From Rhodococcus wratislaviensis (GTDB lineage Bacteria; Actinomycetota; Actinomycetes; Mycobacteriales; Mycobacteriaceae), in contig NZ_UAUI01000011.1 in the NCBI RefSeq assembly GCF_900455735.1, forward strand, positions 682,001-746,000: DNA of 64,000 bases, written 5' to 3'. Positions 18,482 through 27,329 of the stretch are shown piece after piece (the first letter of the stretch is position 1; every line of letters begins with the position of its first letter). The notes under the pieces are model-generated. The model was not told where the DNA came from. It did no database searches and saw nothing but the letters and a program-made list of their open reading frames with translations. A program made the position numbers and the translations under genes.

Positions 18482-19126
18482 TCAGGTGATGGTGTAGCCG
18501 AGCTGATAGGCCGCGCCGTCGATCGGCCCGGACAACCCGGGATGCGACAACGGCAGCGACAACGCCGGCAGCACGGGGAACGCGTCGGCGGCGCGTTCGG
18601 TGATCGCGATGCAGACACTGCCGGCGAACCGGCCGCGGTAGACGATCCCGTCGAGATCGTCATGGGCGCGGTGAATGTTGCGGGCCCAGTGCTGGGTTCG
18701 GCCGTGCGCGGCGGAGTCGAGGGCGTGGTTGCCGCCGACCCGTGTCGCCCACGTCCCCTCGCCGATGCCGGACACATCGAGCAGTCTCAGCGGCCGGGTG
18801 AATCGCAGCCCGGTCAGATACGGATCGCCGCGGTGGCGGTCGATCACCCGGGCGCTCTGAAACGCCTCGGCCAGCCCGCCGCGGGGACTGGAGGCGCCGT
18901 ACCAGATGCCGTAATCGGGATGCTCGGCGCGCGGGGGCGGGTGGTGGTCGAACCGCAGGATCGGCCCGAACGTGCGCAGTCCGTTCCAGGGCAGCACATG
19001 GGTGCCGGTGGTGCGATGCACCCGCCACACCACCTCGGCCGGTTGCCAGTCGATCACTTCCTCGCCGCGCACGCCGGCATCACGAAGGTCGGCGATGGTC
19101 GGTGGTGCGGGCAGCATCGACCCCAT
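18482..19126 (-). CDS. RES-domain toxin (NAD+-consuming, MbcT/ParT type)
   Basis: The 214-residue protein is a RES-domain toxin. Family members degrade NAD+ or ADP-ribosylate targets, causing growth arrest. The landmarks are VVWRVHR (Arg of RES), the Tyr-Gly and downstream Glu in IWYGASSPRGGLAEAF, and the late GIVYRGRFAGSVCIAI strand. It directly abuts the antitoxin stop, so the two genes are co-transcribed, antitoxin first. An ATG at 19117 is an alternative start. The chromosomal setting among mobile-element debris fits a horizontally moved toxin-antitoxin unit. Confidence 0.85.
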   Translation of the reverse strand: MGSMLPAPPTIADLRDAGVRGEEVIDWQPAEVVWRVHRTTGTHVLPWNGLRTFGPILRFDHHPPPRAEHPDYGIWYGASSPRGGLAEAFQSARVIDRHRGDPYLTGLRFTRPLRLLDVSGIGEGTWATRVGGNHALDSAAHGRTQHWARNIHRAHDDLDGIVYRGRFAGSVCIAITERAADAFPVLPALSLPLSHPGLSGPIDGAAYQLGYTIT

Positions 19127-19753
19127 CTATGCCGATTCCCATTCGGCGGCGATGATCACGTCGTGGACCTGTTCGATGTCGGCGGCGGTTCCGGCGCTGC
19201 CGGTCAACCAGGCCACGATCGACACTGGCCGGCCCTCCACGGTCAGGGACGGTTGCGGGAGGGTCAGCAACGCCTGCACGGTCAGCGGGTGCAGGTCTTT
19301 CGCCAACAACGGCATCACCTGGTCGAGGTGCGGCACCGCACCGGTATCGGTGAACTGAGCGGGCGGGAGCAACCGGTTCCGGCCCGACGCGAACGCCCAC
19401 AGGGTGCCCTCGCCGAGGCGTTGCCGGATCCGGGCCGCGGTCACCCCGAGACGGTCCGCGGCCTCCGCGATCGACAGGGAGTGGCGGACCAGTTCCTGCA
19501 TCCGAATGCCGCGGTCCACCCGTGCGGTCGTCGCCGCGGCCGGGTCGTCGACGAACCCGGCCTGATCGAGCAGGGCTGCGTCGTGGTCGGACAGCGGCGG
19601 TGCCGCCGGGTTCCGGTCGGAGAGGCTGTGCAGGATCTGGGCAAAGAACTTCCGGCCGACGTCGGTGCCGGTCACCTCTCGTAGCGCCTCCTCGAAGCCG
19701 AGATCGCCGCGTAGGTAGCGGGCTTCGGTGCTGGCATCGGTGGCCTCGTTCAT
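19127..19753 (-). CDS. RES-toxin cognate antitoxin (helix-turn-helix, MbcA/Xre-like)
   Basis: This 208-residue partner lies immediately upstream of the RES toxin. A helix-turn-helix-like stretch, LSIAEAADRLGVTAARIRQRL, lies near residue 92, and the C-terminal region (HPLTVQALLTLPQPSLTVEGRPVSIVAWLTG) resembles the toxin-binding DUF2384-like tail of MbcA proteins. The start at 19753 was chosen because the -10 box GATAAT overlaps the longer reading from 19798, and AAGGGG lies about ten bases before 19753. It is longer than typical MbcA antitoxins of 110-150 residues, so an extra N-terminal domain is present. Confidence 0.78.
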   Translation of the reverse strand: MNEATDASTEARYLRGDLGFEEALREVTGTDVGRKFFAQILHSLSDRNPAAPPLSDHDAALLDQAGFVDDPAAATTARVDRGIRMQELVRHSLSIAEAADRLGVTAARIRQRLGEGTLWAFASGRNRLLPPAQFTDTGAVPHLDQVMPLLAKDLHPLTVQALLTLPQPSLTVEGRPVSIVAWLTGSAGTAADIEQVHDVIIAAEWESA

Positions 19754-19778
19754 CACGCCCAACCCCTTACTTTCATCT

Positions 19779-19802
19779 ATTATCACACACAAATTCATGA
19801 TA
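19779..19802 (-). promoter_or_regulatory. Toxin-antitoxin promoter with TATCA-N12-TGATA operator
   Basis: On the minus strand TGTGTGATAAT supplies an extended -10 (GATAAT at 19779-19784). Inverted arms TATCA (19781-19785) and TGATA (19798-19802) flank 12 bp and overlap the -10, a layout suited to autorepression by the antitoxin. Confidence 0.5.
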
Positions 19803-20143
19803 GCGCGAAACGAGAGGGGCCGCTACCGCACCCGTGACGGGCTGGTGCCGGCGACTCACCTGATGACCTCCTGCCGGGGGTATGCCACCTGCCGCTGAAG
19901 AACCGGTCAGCTCGGCCCGTCCGCCCGCGGCGCACATGCGGGGCTTCGTGCGGTGTCGGGACCATGTGCCAGGCTGTCGTGCGCTGCCCCGACCACACAC
20001 GTCAGGGCGGCAAGTAAGGCACATGCGGGGAGGAAGGGTTCATCGGGGCGGATACAGCAGTAGCGCAATGGGCGGGACGCCGCGGACGCCGTCTGACCGT
20101 CGCAGAAACCAGCAAGTACGTCCAGACCCACCTCGATCAGAGC

Positions 20144-21253
20144 GTGGACATGCAGATCGTCATCACCGGGGAGTGCCGCTGGGTCCGACGACTCTCCGGT
20201 GGCGGCTGGCAGATGGACCTCGCCGCCCCACACGGCCGCGCCGTCGACTGCATACCCGTGTACTTCAGCAACGATGTCGCCGCCGCAGTAGGCGCATTCC
20301 TCAAACACCGTGTGGGACGCCGCTTCGGCGACCACATCACCAACGGCGCCGGAGTCACCATCGCAGGAATTTTGACCGTCAGTTCCTACACCCGCGCTCT
20401 GCAACTGCGCGCCAACCAGGTCTACCCCGAACGCACAGACCCAGGGCCCGTGACCGTCGCCGAGAACGCACATCGAGACAGGCTCGAGAGCCTCGGCTTC
20501 CCCAAGTCCCTGTTCACTAAAGGCATCCCCATCAGCCTGAAGTGGCCGGACAAGCTCCGCCACATCACCGTCAACTCCTCCAACCGCTCCAAAGCCGTCA
20601 CCGACATCGAGGCGATGCTCGGCAAGGTACGAGTCGGTGTCCCCACCCTCGACCCGGTCGTGGTGTCGATGAACCGCCACCAGATCGCCGAACACCTCAC
20701 CACACCGTCGGCCTTCGGCACACAACTTGCCGGGCACCTATACAAAACCACTGCCGCACAAAGAAAGATCACACCCGCACCCACCGTGCACACCCAACTG
20801 CACGCAGCGAAGACGCAGGCCACCGGCGCACACGAGGACTACCGCGCACGGTACGACCAGCTCGTCCAGTGGCACACCGCAACCACCCACAACACCCGCT
20901 ACTGGCGGGACGCCTACGTCGATGAACTCCGCACCGGCAGCGCAGCACGAGTCAAACTCCATTGCGTTCTGGCAGCCATCGCGACACTGCTGGTCGGCAC
21001 CGGACTCGTCACGGCGACCGCGTTGCTGTCACCGAACCCCACCGTACCCATCACTACCGGAGCCGCGACCCTGCTGCTCGCCGCCCTGTGCTGGCACACC
21101 AGAACCCCCACGACCACCCCACCACGATCGATGCGATTCCGCCGGCCACCGCAGAACACCCACGACTGGATCCGCGCCACCCGCAAAGCCCGCACACCCC
21201 ACCGATACCGCACCCTGTGGACACACATCCCACCAGAGCTCACACAACCCTGA
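20144..21253 (+). CDS. Hypothetical protein with C-terminal membrane hairpin
   Basis: This 369-residue product is not recognised. Codon use (third positions mostly G/C) supports coding. The first 270 residues look soluble. Two adjacent hydrophobic segments follow (VLAAIATLLVGTGLVTATALL and ITTGAATLLLAALC), then a basic proline-rich tail, suggesting a membrane hairpin with a cytosolic N-domain. The GTG at 20144 has a poor ribosome site, and the frame stays open upstream to 20018. A strong GGGGAGGAAGG lies at 20027-20037 but faces TTC-ATC rather than a standard start, so the true N-terminus is unclear. Its 3' end overlaps an opposing reading frame. No function is proposed. Confidence 0.6.
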   Translation: MDMQIVITGECRWVRRLSGGGWQMDLAAPHGRAVDCIPVYFSNDVAAAVGAFLKHRVGRRFGDHITNGAGVTIAGILTVSSYTRALQLRANQVYPERTDPGPVTVAENAHRDRLESLGFPKSLFTKGIPISLKWPDKLRHITVNSSNRSKAVTDIEAMLGKVRVGVPTLDPVVVSMNRHQIAEHLTTPSAFGTQLAGHLYKTTAAQRKITPAPTVHTQLHAAKTQATGAHEDYRARYDQLVQWHTATTHNTRYWRDAYVDELRTGSAARVKLHCVLAAIATLLVGTGLVTATALLSPNPTVPITTGAATLLLAALCWHTRTPTTTPPRSMRFRRPPQNTHDWIRATRKARTPHRYRTLWTHIPPELTQP

Positions 21254-22171
21254 CACCACACCAACAACACCGGTGCGGATGTAAATGGTGAGCGCGCCCT
21301 CGAGCGGGACGATCGCGACGAAAAAGCTGTCGACAGGAAGGACTGCCGCTGCAGCGAATCCGCCACAACACAGCGCCGGTCGAGGACGCCACGACTCGGG
21401 GCGAGCCGGGGTGAGGCCACCGGGCGCCGTCGGCCTCCCCCGGGCCCGGGCCAGCACCCGAGCCAGCGCCGCCGTTGCCGTCAGGACGGCGGCCACCACC
21501 GCGATGACGCATACGAACGTCGCAGGGACGGTGGAATACCCGAACAGCCCGGCAGCGCCCACACCGGCGGCCGTCGCCGTCAGCGCACCGACCGGCAGCA
21601 ACACCGCTAGCGTCCGCGCGGTCGCGGCACGCCGATCATCACCCGACCCGGCCAACACCCACCACACACCCAGCAGCGCGTACCCGTATGTCAGGACCAC
21701 GCTGCCGGCGTAGAGCACCAGCACCGAAGCCCATTCCACGGCGATGCTCACGGTGGCTGTGAACGCGGCATAGATCAGCCCCAGCATCCGCAGCAGCCCC
21801 ACGGTGACGCCAGCCAGGGCCGCGGCGACGGTCCGGCCGAGCAGGAAGGTGCGCCGACGGCGGCGTTCGTCCTCGCTCGTCTCGTCCCGCACCACCCGCC
21901 ACCCGGACAGCCACAAGACGATCCCGCAACCGGCCCCGGCCACCATGGCTGTGGCCAACCCGGCCAGGCATTCTCTTCCGACGCTGACATCCGAATGTGA
22001 TTGCACCGCAATTAGTTCCGCCGATGAGAAATCGACGGGACTGAAACCTTCGGGCATTGCACCGAGATCTCGGGACTGCCATGACGCGAAACGCACCCCG
22101 GAACAGAGAAACGGCGGGAAAGTGCTTGAGCCCACTATCACGGCCACAAGGAGACCAAGAGGAGGCAACAC
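21029..22171 (-). CDS. Hypothetical multi-pass membrane protein, 3' end uncertain
   Basis: A GTG at 22171 with GGGAGG nine bases upstream opens a 380-codon frame with about five or six hydrophobic helices (for example LATAMVAGAGCGIVLWLSGW and AATARTLAVLLPVGALTATAAG). No family was recognised. The last 75 codons run antisense to the plus-strand gene ending at 21253 and have a shadow-like Gly/Trp-rich composition. The natural C-terminus was therefore probably lost, and the frame runs on by chance. Either this gene was truncated by recombination with the incoming plus-strand gene, or the two truly overlap by 225 bp. Confidence 0.5.
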   Translation of the reverse strand: MLPPLGLLVAVIVGSSTFPPFLCSGVRFASWQSRDLGAMPEGFSPVDFSSAELIAVQSHSDVSVGRECLAGLATAMVAGAGCGIVLWLSGWRVVRDETSEDERRRRRTFLLGRTVAAALAGVTVGLLRMLGLIYAAFTATVSIAVEWASVLVLYAGSVVLTYGYALLGVWWVLAGSGDDRRAATARTLAVLLPVGALTATAAGVGAAGLFGYSTVPATFVCVIAVVAAVLTATAALARVLARARGRPTAPGGLTPARPESWRPRPALCCGGFAAAAVLPVDSFFVAIVPLEGALTIYIRTGVVGVVSGLCELWWDVCPQGAVSVGCAGFAGGADPVVGVLRWPAESHRSWWGGRGGSGVPAQGGEQQGRGSGSDGYGGVR

Positions 22172-22285
22172 CTGATAACGCCTCCCAATTGATATCCGAT
22201 CCCATTACGGGTTGCGAATACTGCGTCGTGGAGCGGGATACGGATCCAACCGTGCGTGTCCGGTTCCAGGCCCGGGCTACGGAAG

Positions 22286-23019
22286 TCGGGCGCTGCCCGC
22301 ACCCACATAGTTCAGGTGGTGGACCTCGTCGAGGACCTCGCCCACCTCGTCGAAGGTGTCCGGGTCGGTCAGCACGTCGTGGGATTCGGCGATGGTGAGT
22401 GCGGTCGAGTCGAGGGTTCAGCGGTTCAGCAGCATCAGGGCGAGTTCGGCGGGATTGCAGCGGCAGTGATAGTTCACCCGTCGGCACCGGGGTTGACGTC
22501 GAGGATCTGATGGCAGGTGGTGCGGGACCAGGGGTAGGCGCCGCGGTCACAGCCCACCAAGGTCCCCGACAGGTTCAGCGATCGGAGGTCGCCGTCCAGC
22601 AGGGACGCCGCCATGACGTACCGATCCACACCCTCCGGGTGTGTGCCTTGTCGGCGAGCCATTTCCGGCGCATGGTCCCCGATCGCGGGATGTGCATGTC
22701 GCGCGGGATGCCGGTGACGGCTCCCGCAAGGGACGATGCGACGTACAGGTAACCGCCGTGGGAGTTCGTCGATCAGATCAAACCACCCGGGCAGTGGGTG
22801 ACCGGGCGCTCGGATGCCGCTGGCTTTGAACGAGTTCGGCGGGTGCCCGGACCCGGTACTCGAGATCCGGTGCAGTGCGGTGCCCGCGAGAATAAGCCTG
22901 GTCTGCGGGCCGGCCGTTGCAGCACTGTGCCCCGGGATCACTCCATCCCCCCTCTGCTCGGCCGCCACCATCAGCTCCACCTCTGCCTCGGTCAGCGCGT
23001 GCGCGCTGAGTCGGTCCAC
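22286..23019 (-). pseudogene. Decayed minus-strand gene, family not recognised
   Basis: Coding-like pieces on the minus strand switch between all three frames. One gives AHALTEAEVELMVAAEQRGD. A second, around 22640-22770, gives GAVTGIPRDMHIPRSGTMRR. The first frame returns with SLLDGDLRSLNLSGTLVG, and a third near 22300-22470 gives NCHCRC-like then TIAESHDVLTDPDTFDEVGE after an in-frame TGA. This pattern suggests one gene broken by several frameshifts and a stop. No product is assigned. Confidence 0.35.
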
Positions 23020-23313
23020 TGGCCGCTGGTCCCCGATCAGCGGATTCTCGGTGGACCACCTGTCCAGGGCCCCACGGGTCCAGGTCGCACTCCATCAGCA
23101 GGTTCACGTGCTCGGCGGCGGGGCGGATCTGTTTTGCGCTCGTGGTCGAACCGGACCAGCGCCGAGTCACCCGGAATTCACGACGACGGTCACGTCGATG
23201 CTCAACCCCGCCGGCATCGATTTCCTGCACCGCACCGCGACCGAATGCAATGACACCGCCGTGCTCCATGCGTTCAGTCCACCAGCTCGCTGTCGGTCAG
23301 CGGTCGCCCGATC

Positions 23314-23613
23314 GTGGACGAACTCGAGGCCGATCCCGCGATCAAGGCTGTCCTCGACAGCTTCGACCTGGGCCGAAGCGCTCCTGCCGCACCCGTACTC
23401 GTCGCCCAGAACGTCAGCGACGACGTCACCCCTGCCGCGGACACCTACGAAATGGCGAACGCCTGGCGTGCAGCGGGTGCCGACGTGACCGTCGCAAAAC
23501 TCGACACGCCCCCACTGCTCCCGCAAGCCGGGGTTGCAGGGCATTCGGCCGGGCTGCTCCTCGACAATCCGACCGCGGTCGGATGGCTCATCGACAGGTT
23601 CAACCATTGACCA
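23314..23613 (+). pseudogene. 3' remnant of a secretory lipase (LIP family)
   Basis: The frame encodes about 98 residues matching the C-terminus of secretory triacylglycerol lipases. VLVAQNVSDDVTP contains the catalytic-acid region, and AGHSAG near the end contains the catalytic His. The N-terminal two thirds, including the signal peptide and the nucleophilic serine, are absent, and upstream sequence in this frame is not lipase-like. It is therefore a truncated, inactive remnant. The ATG-like start inside the lipase sequence is not a natural start. Confidence 0.6.
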
Positions 23614-24018
23614 CTTGCCGATCGTCAACAGAAGCCGGCTCGGTATGACGGAGTGGGCGGATGAGGCCAACCGAAGTCGGTGACGAATTCCGGGCGTGTG
23701 TCGGCGCGTGTCGGCGTGGTCCGGAGATCGTCTCGGACCTTCGACACAGGAAGCCCCGCTATCTCAAAGCCGCTCTCACTGTGATCACAGCGGGCTGGGC
23801 TCCCAATTCAGCGCAGACACCGATCGCGTAGCCCGATTCGGTGCGGCGTAGGCGTCCTCCGTCGCGGCGAGCGTTCCTTCGTTTGCCTCGTGCTCAGCGA
23901 TCTCCCGCCAGCCACGTCTGGCTCGAGTTCGGGGGTAGATCGATCGTCTCGCGAAGGAGGCGGTGCGCCTTGGTCCTCGAGGTGGCCTGAGCGAGGCCTT
24001 CATTCGACCCCGGACGGT
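23614..24018. other. Gene-free stretch with 12-bp palindrome
   Basis: No convincing gene is present. A perfect palindrome CTGTGATCACAG lies at 23779-23790 and could be a regulator site. A short minus-strand open frame (23785-24003) lacks recognisable similarity and may be another remnant. Confidence 0.4.
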
Positions 24019-24924
24019 TCACCTACCCGTCTCGTGATCCTCCCCAACTGCTGACCGATCCAGCAGCGCGGCAATGACAGCAGGCTTCTCGAGGGAAAGA
24101 AAATGCCCGGCATCCGGTATCTGTACGAACTCGGCACCGGGCAGCGCACGGTTGTTCGCGTCGCGGTCGGACGCACTGGACCAATCGTGTTCCCCGTAGA
24201 CCAGATTCACGGGAACCGTCACCCGTGGATACACGGACCTGGCAGCGACCAGACTCGGCAGAGCGCCGTACACGGCACGGGCCACCGAGGCATAACCGGG
24301 CCGCTTCCCCACCGCGAGGAGCTCGTCCAGATATTCGTTCGTCAGAGCGGAGTCGTCGACGAGACCACCTCGCAGAATTGCACGCATGACGGGTTTCGGT
24401 TCGACCGTCGCGAACCGAGGGCCGATGACCGGCGCGAGGATGGCCGAGATGATGCCGCGCGCAAGTACACCGGAACGAAGAATCCCGCCCGCGTAGTCGT
24501 AGGGATTGATCGCGACGACTCGCCGAACTCGCCCCGCAGACTCCGCCGCGGTGGTGAGGGCAAGGACCGCTCCCATCGACTCCCCCACCACCGTCACCTC
24601 GCGCAGGTCCAGGTGCATGAGCAGCCGTCTCACGCCGGCACGCATCGCAGGTTCGTCGTAGGACGCCCCCGGCACGATGTCCGAGTGACCCATCCCCGGC
24701 AGATCCAGTGCGTAGACCGTGTGGTGCCGAAGTAGAAACGGGATGAGGCGGTGGAAGTGTTCCGCCTGCGTACGAACCGTGTGCAACAGCAGAACCGGAG
24801 ACCCGGAACCACCCATGAGATAACGCAATCGGCCGGCGAGCGGGCCGTCGTCGGGTGACGAGTCCAGGAAATGACTCGTCGTGCCCGCGATGGCGATGCT
24901 GGGTCTGGGATCGTCGGCGACCAT
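24019..24924 (-). CDS. Alpha/beta-hydrolase
   Basis: This 301-residue alpha/beta-fold hydrolase has the nucleophile elbow GESMG (Ser116), the oxyanion region HTVRTQ after strand 3, the acid Asp in YGEHDWSS (about residue 243) and the catalytic His in DAGHFLSLE (about 271). GGGGAG stands seven bases before the chosen ATG at 24924; the upstream in-frame ATG at 25116 lies within the neighbouring pump gene and gives a low-complexity tail. It may be a carboxylesterase or C-C hydrolase; the substrate is not evident. It lies downstream of the DHA2 pump on the same strand with a gap of about 110 bp. Confidence 0.85.
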   Translation of the reverse strand: MVADDPRPSIAIAGTTSHFLDSSPDDGPLAGRLRYLMGGSGSPVLLLHTVRTQAEHFHRLIPFLLRHHTVYALDLPGMGHSDIVPGASYDEPAMRAGVRRLLMHLDLREVTVVGESMGAVLALTTAAESAGRVRRVVAINPYDYAGGILRSGVLARGIISAILAPVIGPRFATVEPKPVMRAILRGGLVDDSALTNEYLDELLAVGKRPGYASVARAVYGALPSLVAARSVYPRVTVPVNLVYGEHDWSSASDRDANNRALPGAEFVQIPDAGHFLSLEKPAVIAALLDRSAVGEDHETGR

Positions 24925-25033
24925 TGGTGAACTCCCCACTCCAGGATTACTTGATATTCTCAAGCTAGCATGTGATGGTTGCGCTGTCGTCGCGGTAAGT
25001 CTCGACGACGCAGCATCGGCCCGCTGCACGCCA

Positions 25034-26605
25034 TCATCGCCGCGAGGCCTCGACAAGCCGCACCGTCGACTCTTCCTTCGGTCGCGACGGCAGGAACAAC
25101 ACTGCGACGATGGCACCGAGCGCGGTCACTCCCGCGGCGACATACGATCCGGCCGTCAGGCCGTCGAGGAAGGCACTGTTCGCAGCGTGTGACACCGCCT
25201 GCGCTGTGATCTCGTCGCCGCCTCCGCGGAGCTGCTCGGAGGCATATACCGCGGCGCCGATAGACTCCCCGGCAACAGATTTCACCTCTTCAGGGAGGGC
25301 CTGCGCCGCGTCGGATGCTGCCAGAGACGAGGCGTACAGGGAGGCGTAGACGCTGCCGATGATCGCGACTCCGAGCGTTCCGCCGACCTCCCTGGTGGCG
25401 TCGTTCATCCCCGATCCGATACCCGCTTTCTCCAGCGGCACGGCCCCCATGATCGCTTCGGTCGCCGGGGCCGAAGTGAGTCCCAGGCCGAGACCCAGTG
25501 GGACCATCTGCAAGGCGATCTCGGTGTAGCTCGTCGATTCACTCAGCGTGGAGATCCAGAGAAACGCCGAGGCGAACAGGACGAGCCCGACGGTGACGAT
25601 CAGCTTGTTGCCCAGTTTCACCGCCAGGATGGTGCCGAGGACGGACCCTACCGCGATCGACGCCGCGACCGGAATGAATTTCAATCCTGTGTCGAACGGG
25701 CCGAACCCGCGCACGAGCTGGAAGTATTGGGAGATGAGGAAGATGAAGCCGAACAACGCGAAGTAGGCGAAGGTCACCGCGGCGCTGGCAGCGGTGAAAC
25801 GCAGGTTGGTGAACAGCGTGACGTCGATCATCGGGTCGATTTGCTTGCGCTCCCACATAACGAGAGCGAACAACAGTGCCGCGGCGACGGCGAATCCTCC
25901 CAGGGTCGCGGCGCTGGCCCAGCCGTGTTCCGGCGCTTCGATGACGGTGTAGACCAGAGTTCCGACTGCGAGCACCGACAGGACCAGGCCACCGGCGTCG
26001 AGGGGCGGTGTGCTGGGGTCACGGGAGGTAGTCACCACTCCCGCCGACACCGCGATCGCGATGACGGCTGCGGTGGCGAGCGCGAGGAAGACGCTCCCCC
26101 ACCAGAAGTGCTCGAGCAACCAGCCGCCCAGGATCGGCCCGCACGCCACACCCACTCCTGTTGTGGCCCCCCAGATTCCGATGGCCTTGGCCTTCTCTGC
26201 GCGTTCGGTGAAGACGTTGGACAGGATCGACAGTGTCGTCGGGTAGACGAATGCTGCGCCGAGCCCCATCACCGCCTGCCAGGCGATCAACTGTCCCGAA
26301 CTCTCGGCGAACGACGCTCCGACAGCTCCGCCGCCGAAGATCGTCAGCCCCAGAAGCAGGGCGCCCTTACGTCCGTAGCGGTCGCTGAGGCTACCGAACG
26401 CCAAAACGAAGGTGGCGAAGAGCAGGTTGTAGGCATCGACGATCCACTGCAGTTCCCGGTTGGTCGCCTGGAAATCCAGTGCGAGTGAGGGTAGGGCCAC
26501 ATTGATCGCGGTCGTGGCGAGGCTGATCGCCAGAGTCGCCGCGCACAATACGAGCAGGACCGCCGAGCGCGACGTCTGGCGTCGCTCTTGGATGATTGAG
26601 TTCAC
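25034..26605 (-). CDS. MFS drug-efflux transporter (DHA2, 14-helix)
   Basis: The 523-residue protein has the DHA2 signatures TTAINVALPSLALDF (helix 1), WIVDAYNLLFATFVLAFG (helix 2), GSLSDRYGRKGALLLG and the motif C region GIWGATTGVGVACGPILGG (helix 5). It should export hydrophobic compounds or antiseptics by proton antiport. Translation starts at GTG 26605, at about the expected transcription start of a TTGACA-driven promoter, so the mRNA is probably leaderless. It is divergent from an HxlR-type regulator that is the likely controller. Confidence 0.9.
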   Translation of the reverse strand: MNSIIQERRQTSRSAVLLVLCAATLAISLATTAINVALPSLALDFQATNRELQWIVDAYNLLFATFVLAFGSLSDRYGRKGALLLGLTIFGGGAVGASFAESSGQLIAWQAVMGLGAAFVYPTTLSILSNVFTERAEKAKAIGIWGATTGVGVACGPILGGWLLEHFWWGSVFLALATAAVIAIAVSAGVVTTSRDPSTPPLDAGGLVLSVLAVGTLVYTVIEAPEHGWASAATLGGFAVAAALLFALVMWERKQIDPMIDVTLFTNLRFTAASAAVTFAYFALFGFIFLISQYFQLVRGFGPFDTGLKFIPVAASIAVGSVLGTILAVKLGNKLIVTVGLVLFASAFLWISTLSESTSYTEIALQMVPLGLGLGLTSAPATEAIMGAVPLEKAGIGSGMNDATREVGGTLGVAIIGSVYASLYASSLAASDAAQALPEEVKSVAGESIGAAVYASEQLRGGGDEITAQAVSHAANSAFLDGLTAGSYVAAGVTALGAIVAVLFLPSRPKEESTVRLVEASRR

Positions 26606-26657
26606 GACTTTATTATTTCAAGCATGACGAAGAAAATGTCAAGTGTAAGATGGGTGT
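26606..26657. promoter_or_regulatory. Compact divergent, apparently leaderless promoter pair
   Basis: Only 52 bp separate two divergent GTG starts. Leftward, TTGACA (26637-26642) and AATAAT (26612-26617) are 19 bp apart. Rightward, a -10 TAAGAT (26646-26651) lies seven bases before GTG. Predicted transcription starts coincide with both start codons, and neither gene has a ribosome site. Confidence 0.55.
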
Positions 26658-27329
26658 GTGAAGTCGTACGGGGAATTCTGCTCGCTCTCGCGGGCGCTGG
26701 ATGTGGTCGGTGATCGGTGGACGATGCTGGTGGTCCGCGAACTGCTGGTCGGGCCTAGCAGGTATTCGGATTTGCACAAGGCGCTGCCCGGGATCGCCAC
26801 GAACCTGCTGGCGAGTCGGCTGCGAGCCCTGGAAGAGGCGGGAGTTGTCGCGGCGACCGATGCGCCCGCGCCGGTGTCCGCGCGTGTCTATTCCCTGACC
26901 GAATGGGGCCGAGGACTGCAACGCCCCCTGGTCGAACTCGCGCGGTGGGGCGTGCCCCTGATGTCGGCGGGTACCGGCGAGGACCACAGCAGAGGACGGT
27001 GGCTGGTATTCGCGATCATGGCGTTGTTTCCGGAGCCGGCCGCGACGCAGGAGGACTCAGGGGTTCCCGCGGTGACGGTACGCATCGATGCCGACGGCGA
27101 CAGTCTGCTGCTCGTCTCCGACCCGACGGGAGTTCGCGCGTCGGTCACGAGCGCCGGCGAGCCGGCCGAGGTGATCGTGGCGGGTTCATCCGAGGAGGTG
27201 TTCCGCACACTCTCCGGCGACCGCACCGAAGGCCCGCACGCCCACGCCACCGGCGACGCCGACGCGCTCCGACGCTTCTTCGCGCTGACCTCATCGGCAC
27301 TGACCGCCCGGCCGAGAGAGAGCATCTGA
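26658..27329 (+). CDS. HxlR-family winged-helix regulator with C-terminal extension
   Basis: The N-terminal 100 residues form an HxlR winged helix (CSLSRALDVVGDRWTMLVVRELLVGPSRYSDL and LASRLRALEEAGVV are diagnostic). The remaining 120 residues resemble the SCP2-like sensory extension found in long HxlR proteins (VTVRIDADGDSLLLVSDPTG). It is divergent from the DHA2 efflux gene across a 52-bp region and probably represses it, with release by the pump's substrate. The GTG start lacks a ribosome site but fits leaderless translation from TAAGAT. Confidence 0.85.
   Translation: MKSYGEFCSLSRALDVVGDRWTMLVVRELLVGPSRYSDLHKALPGIATNLLASRLRALEEAGVVAATDAPAPVSARVYSLTEWGRGLQRPLVELARWGVPLMSAGTGEDHSRGRWLVFAIMALFPEPAATQEDSGVPAVTVRIDADGDSLLLVSDPTGVRASVTSAGEPAEVIVAGSSEEVFRTLSGDRTEGPHAHATGDADALRRFFALTSSALTARPRESI

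Noticed and set aside
19907-20737. 276-codon minus-strand frame opposite the membrane-hairpin protein
   Set aside because: No hydrophobic or domain pattern and shadow-like composition. The plus strand has better codon use and plausible membrane helices.
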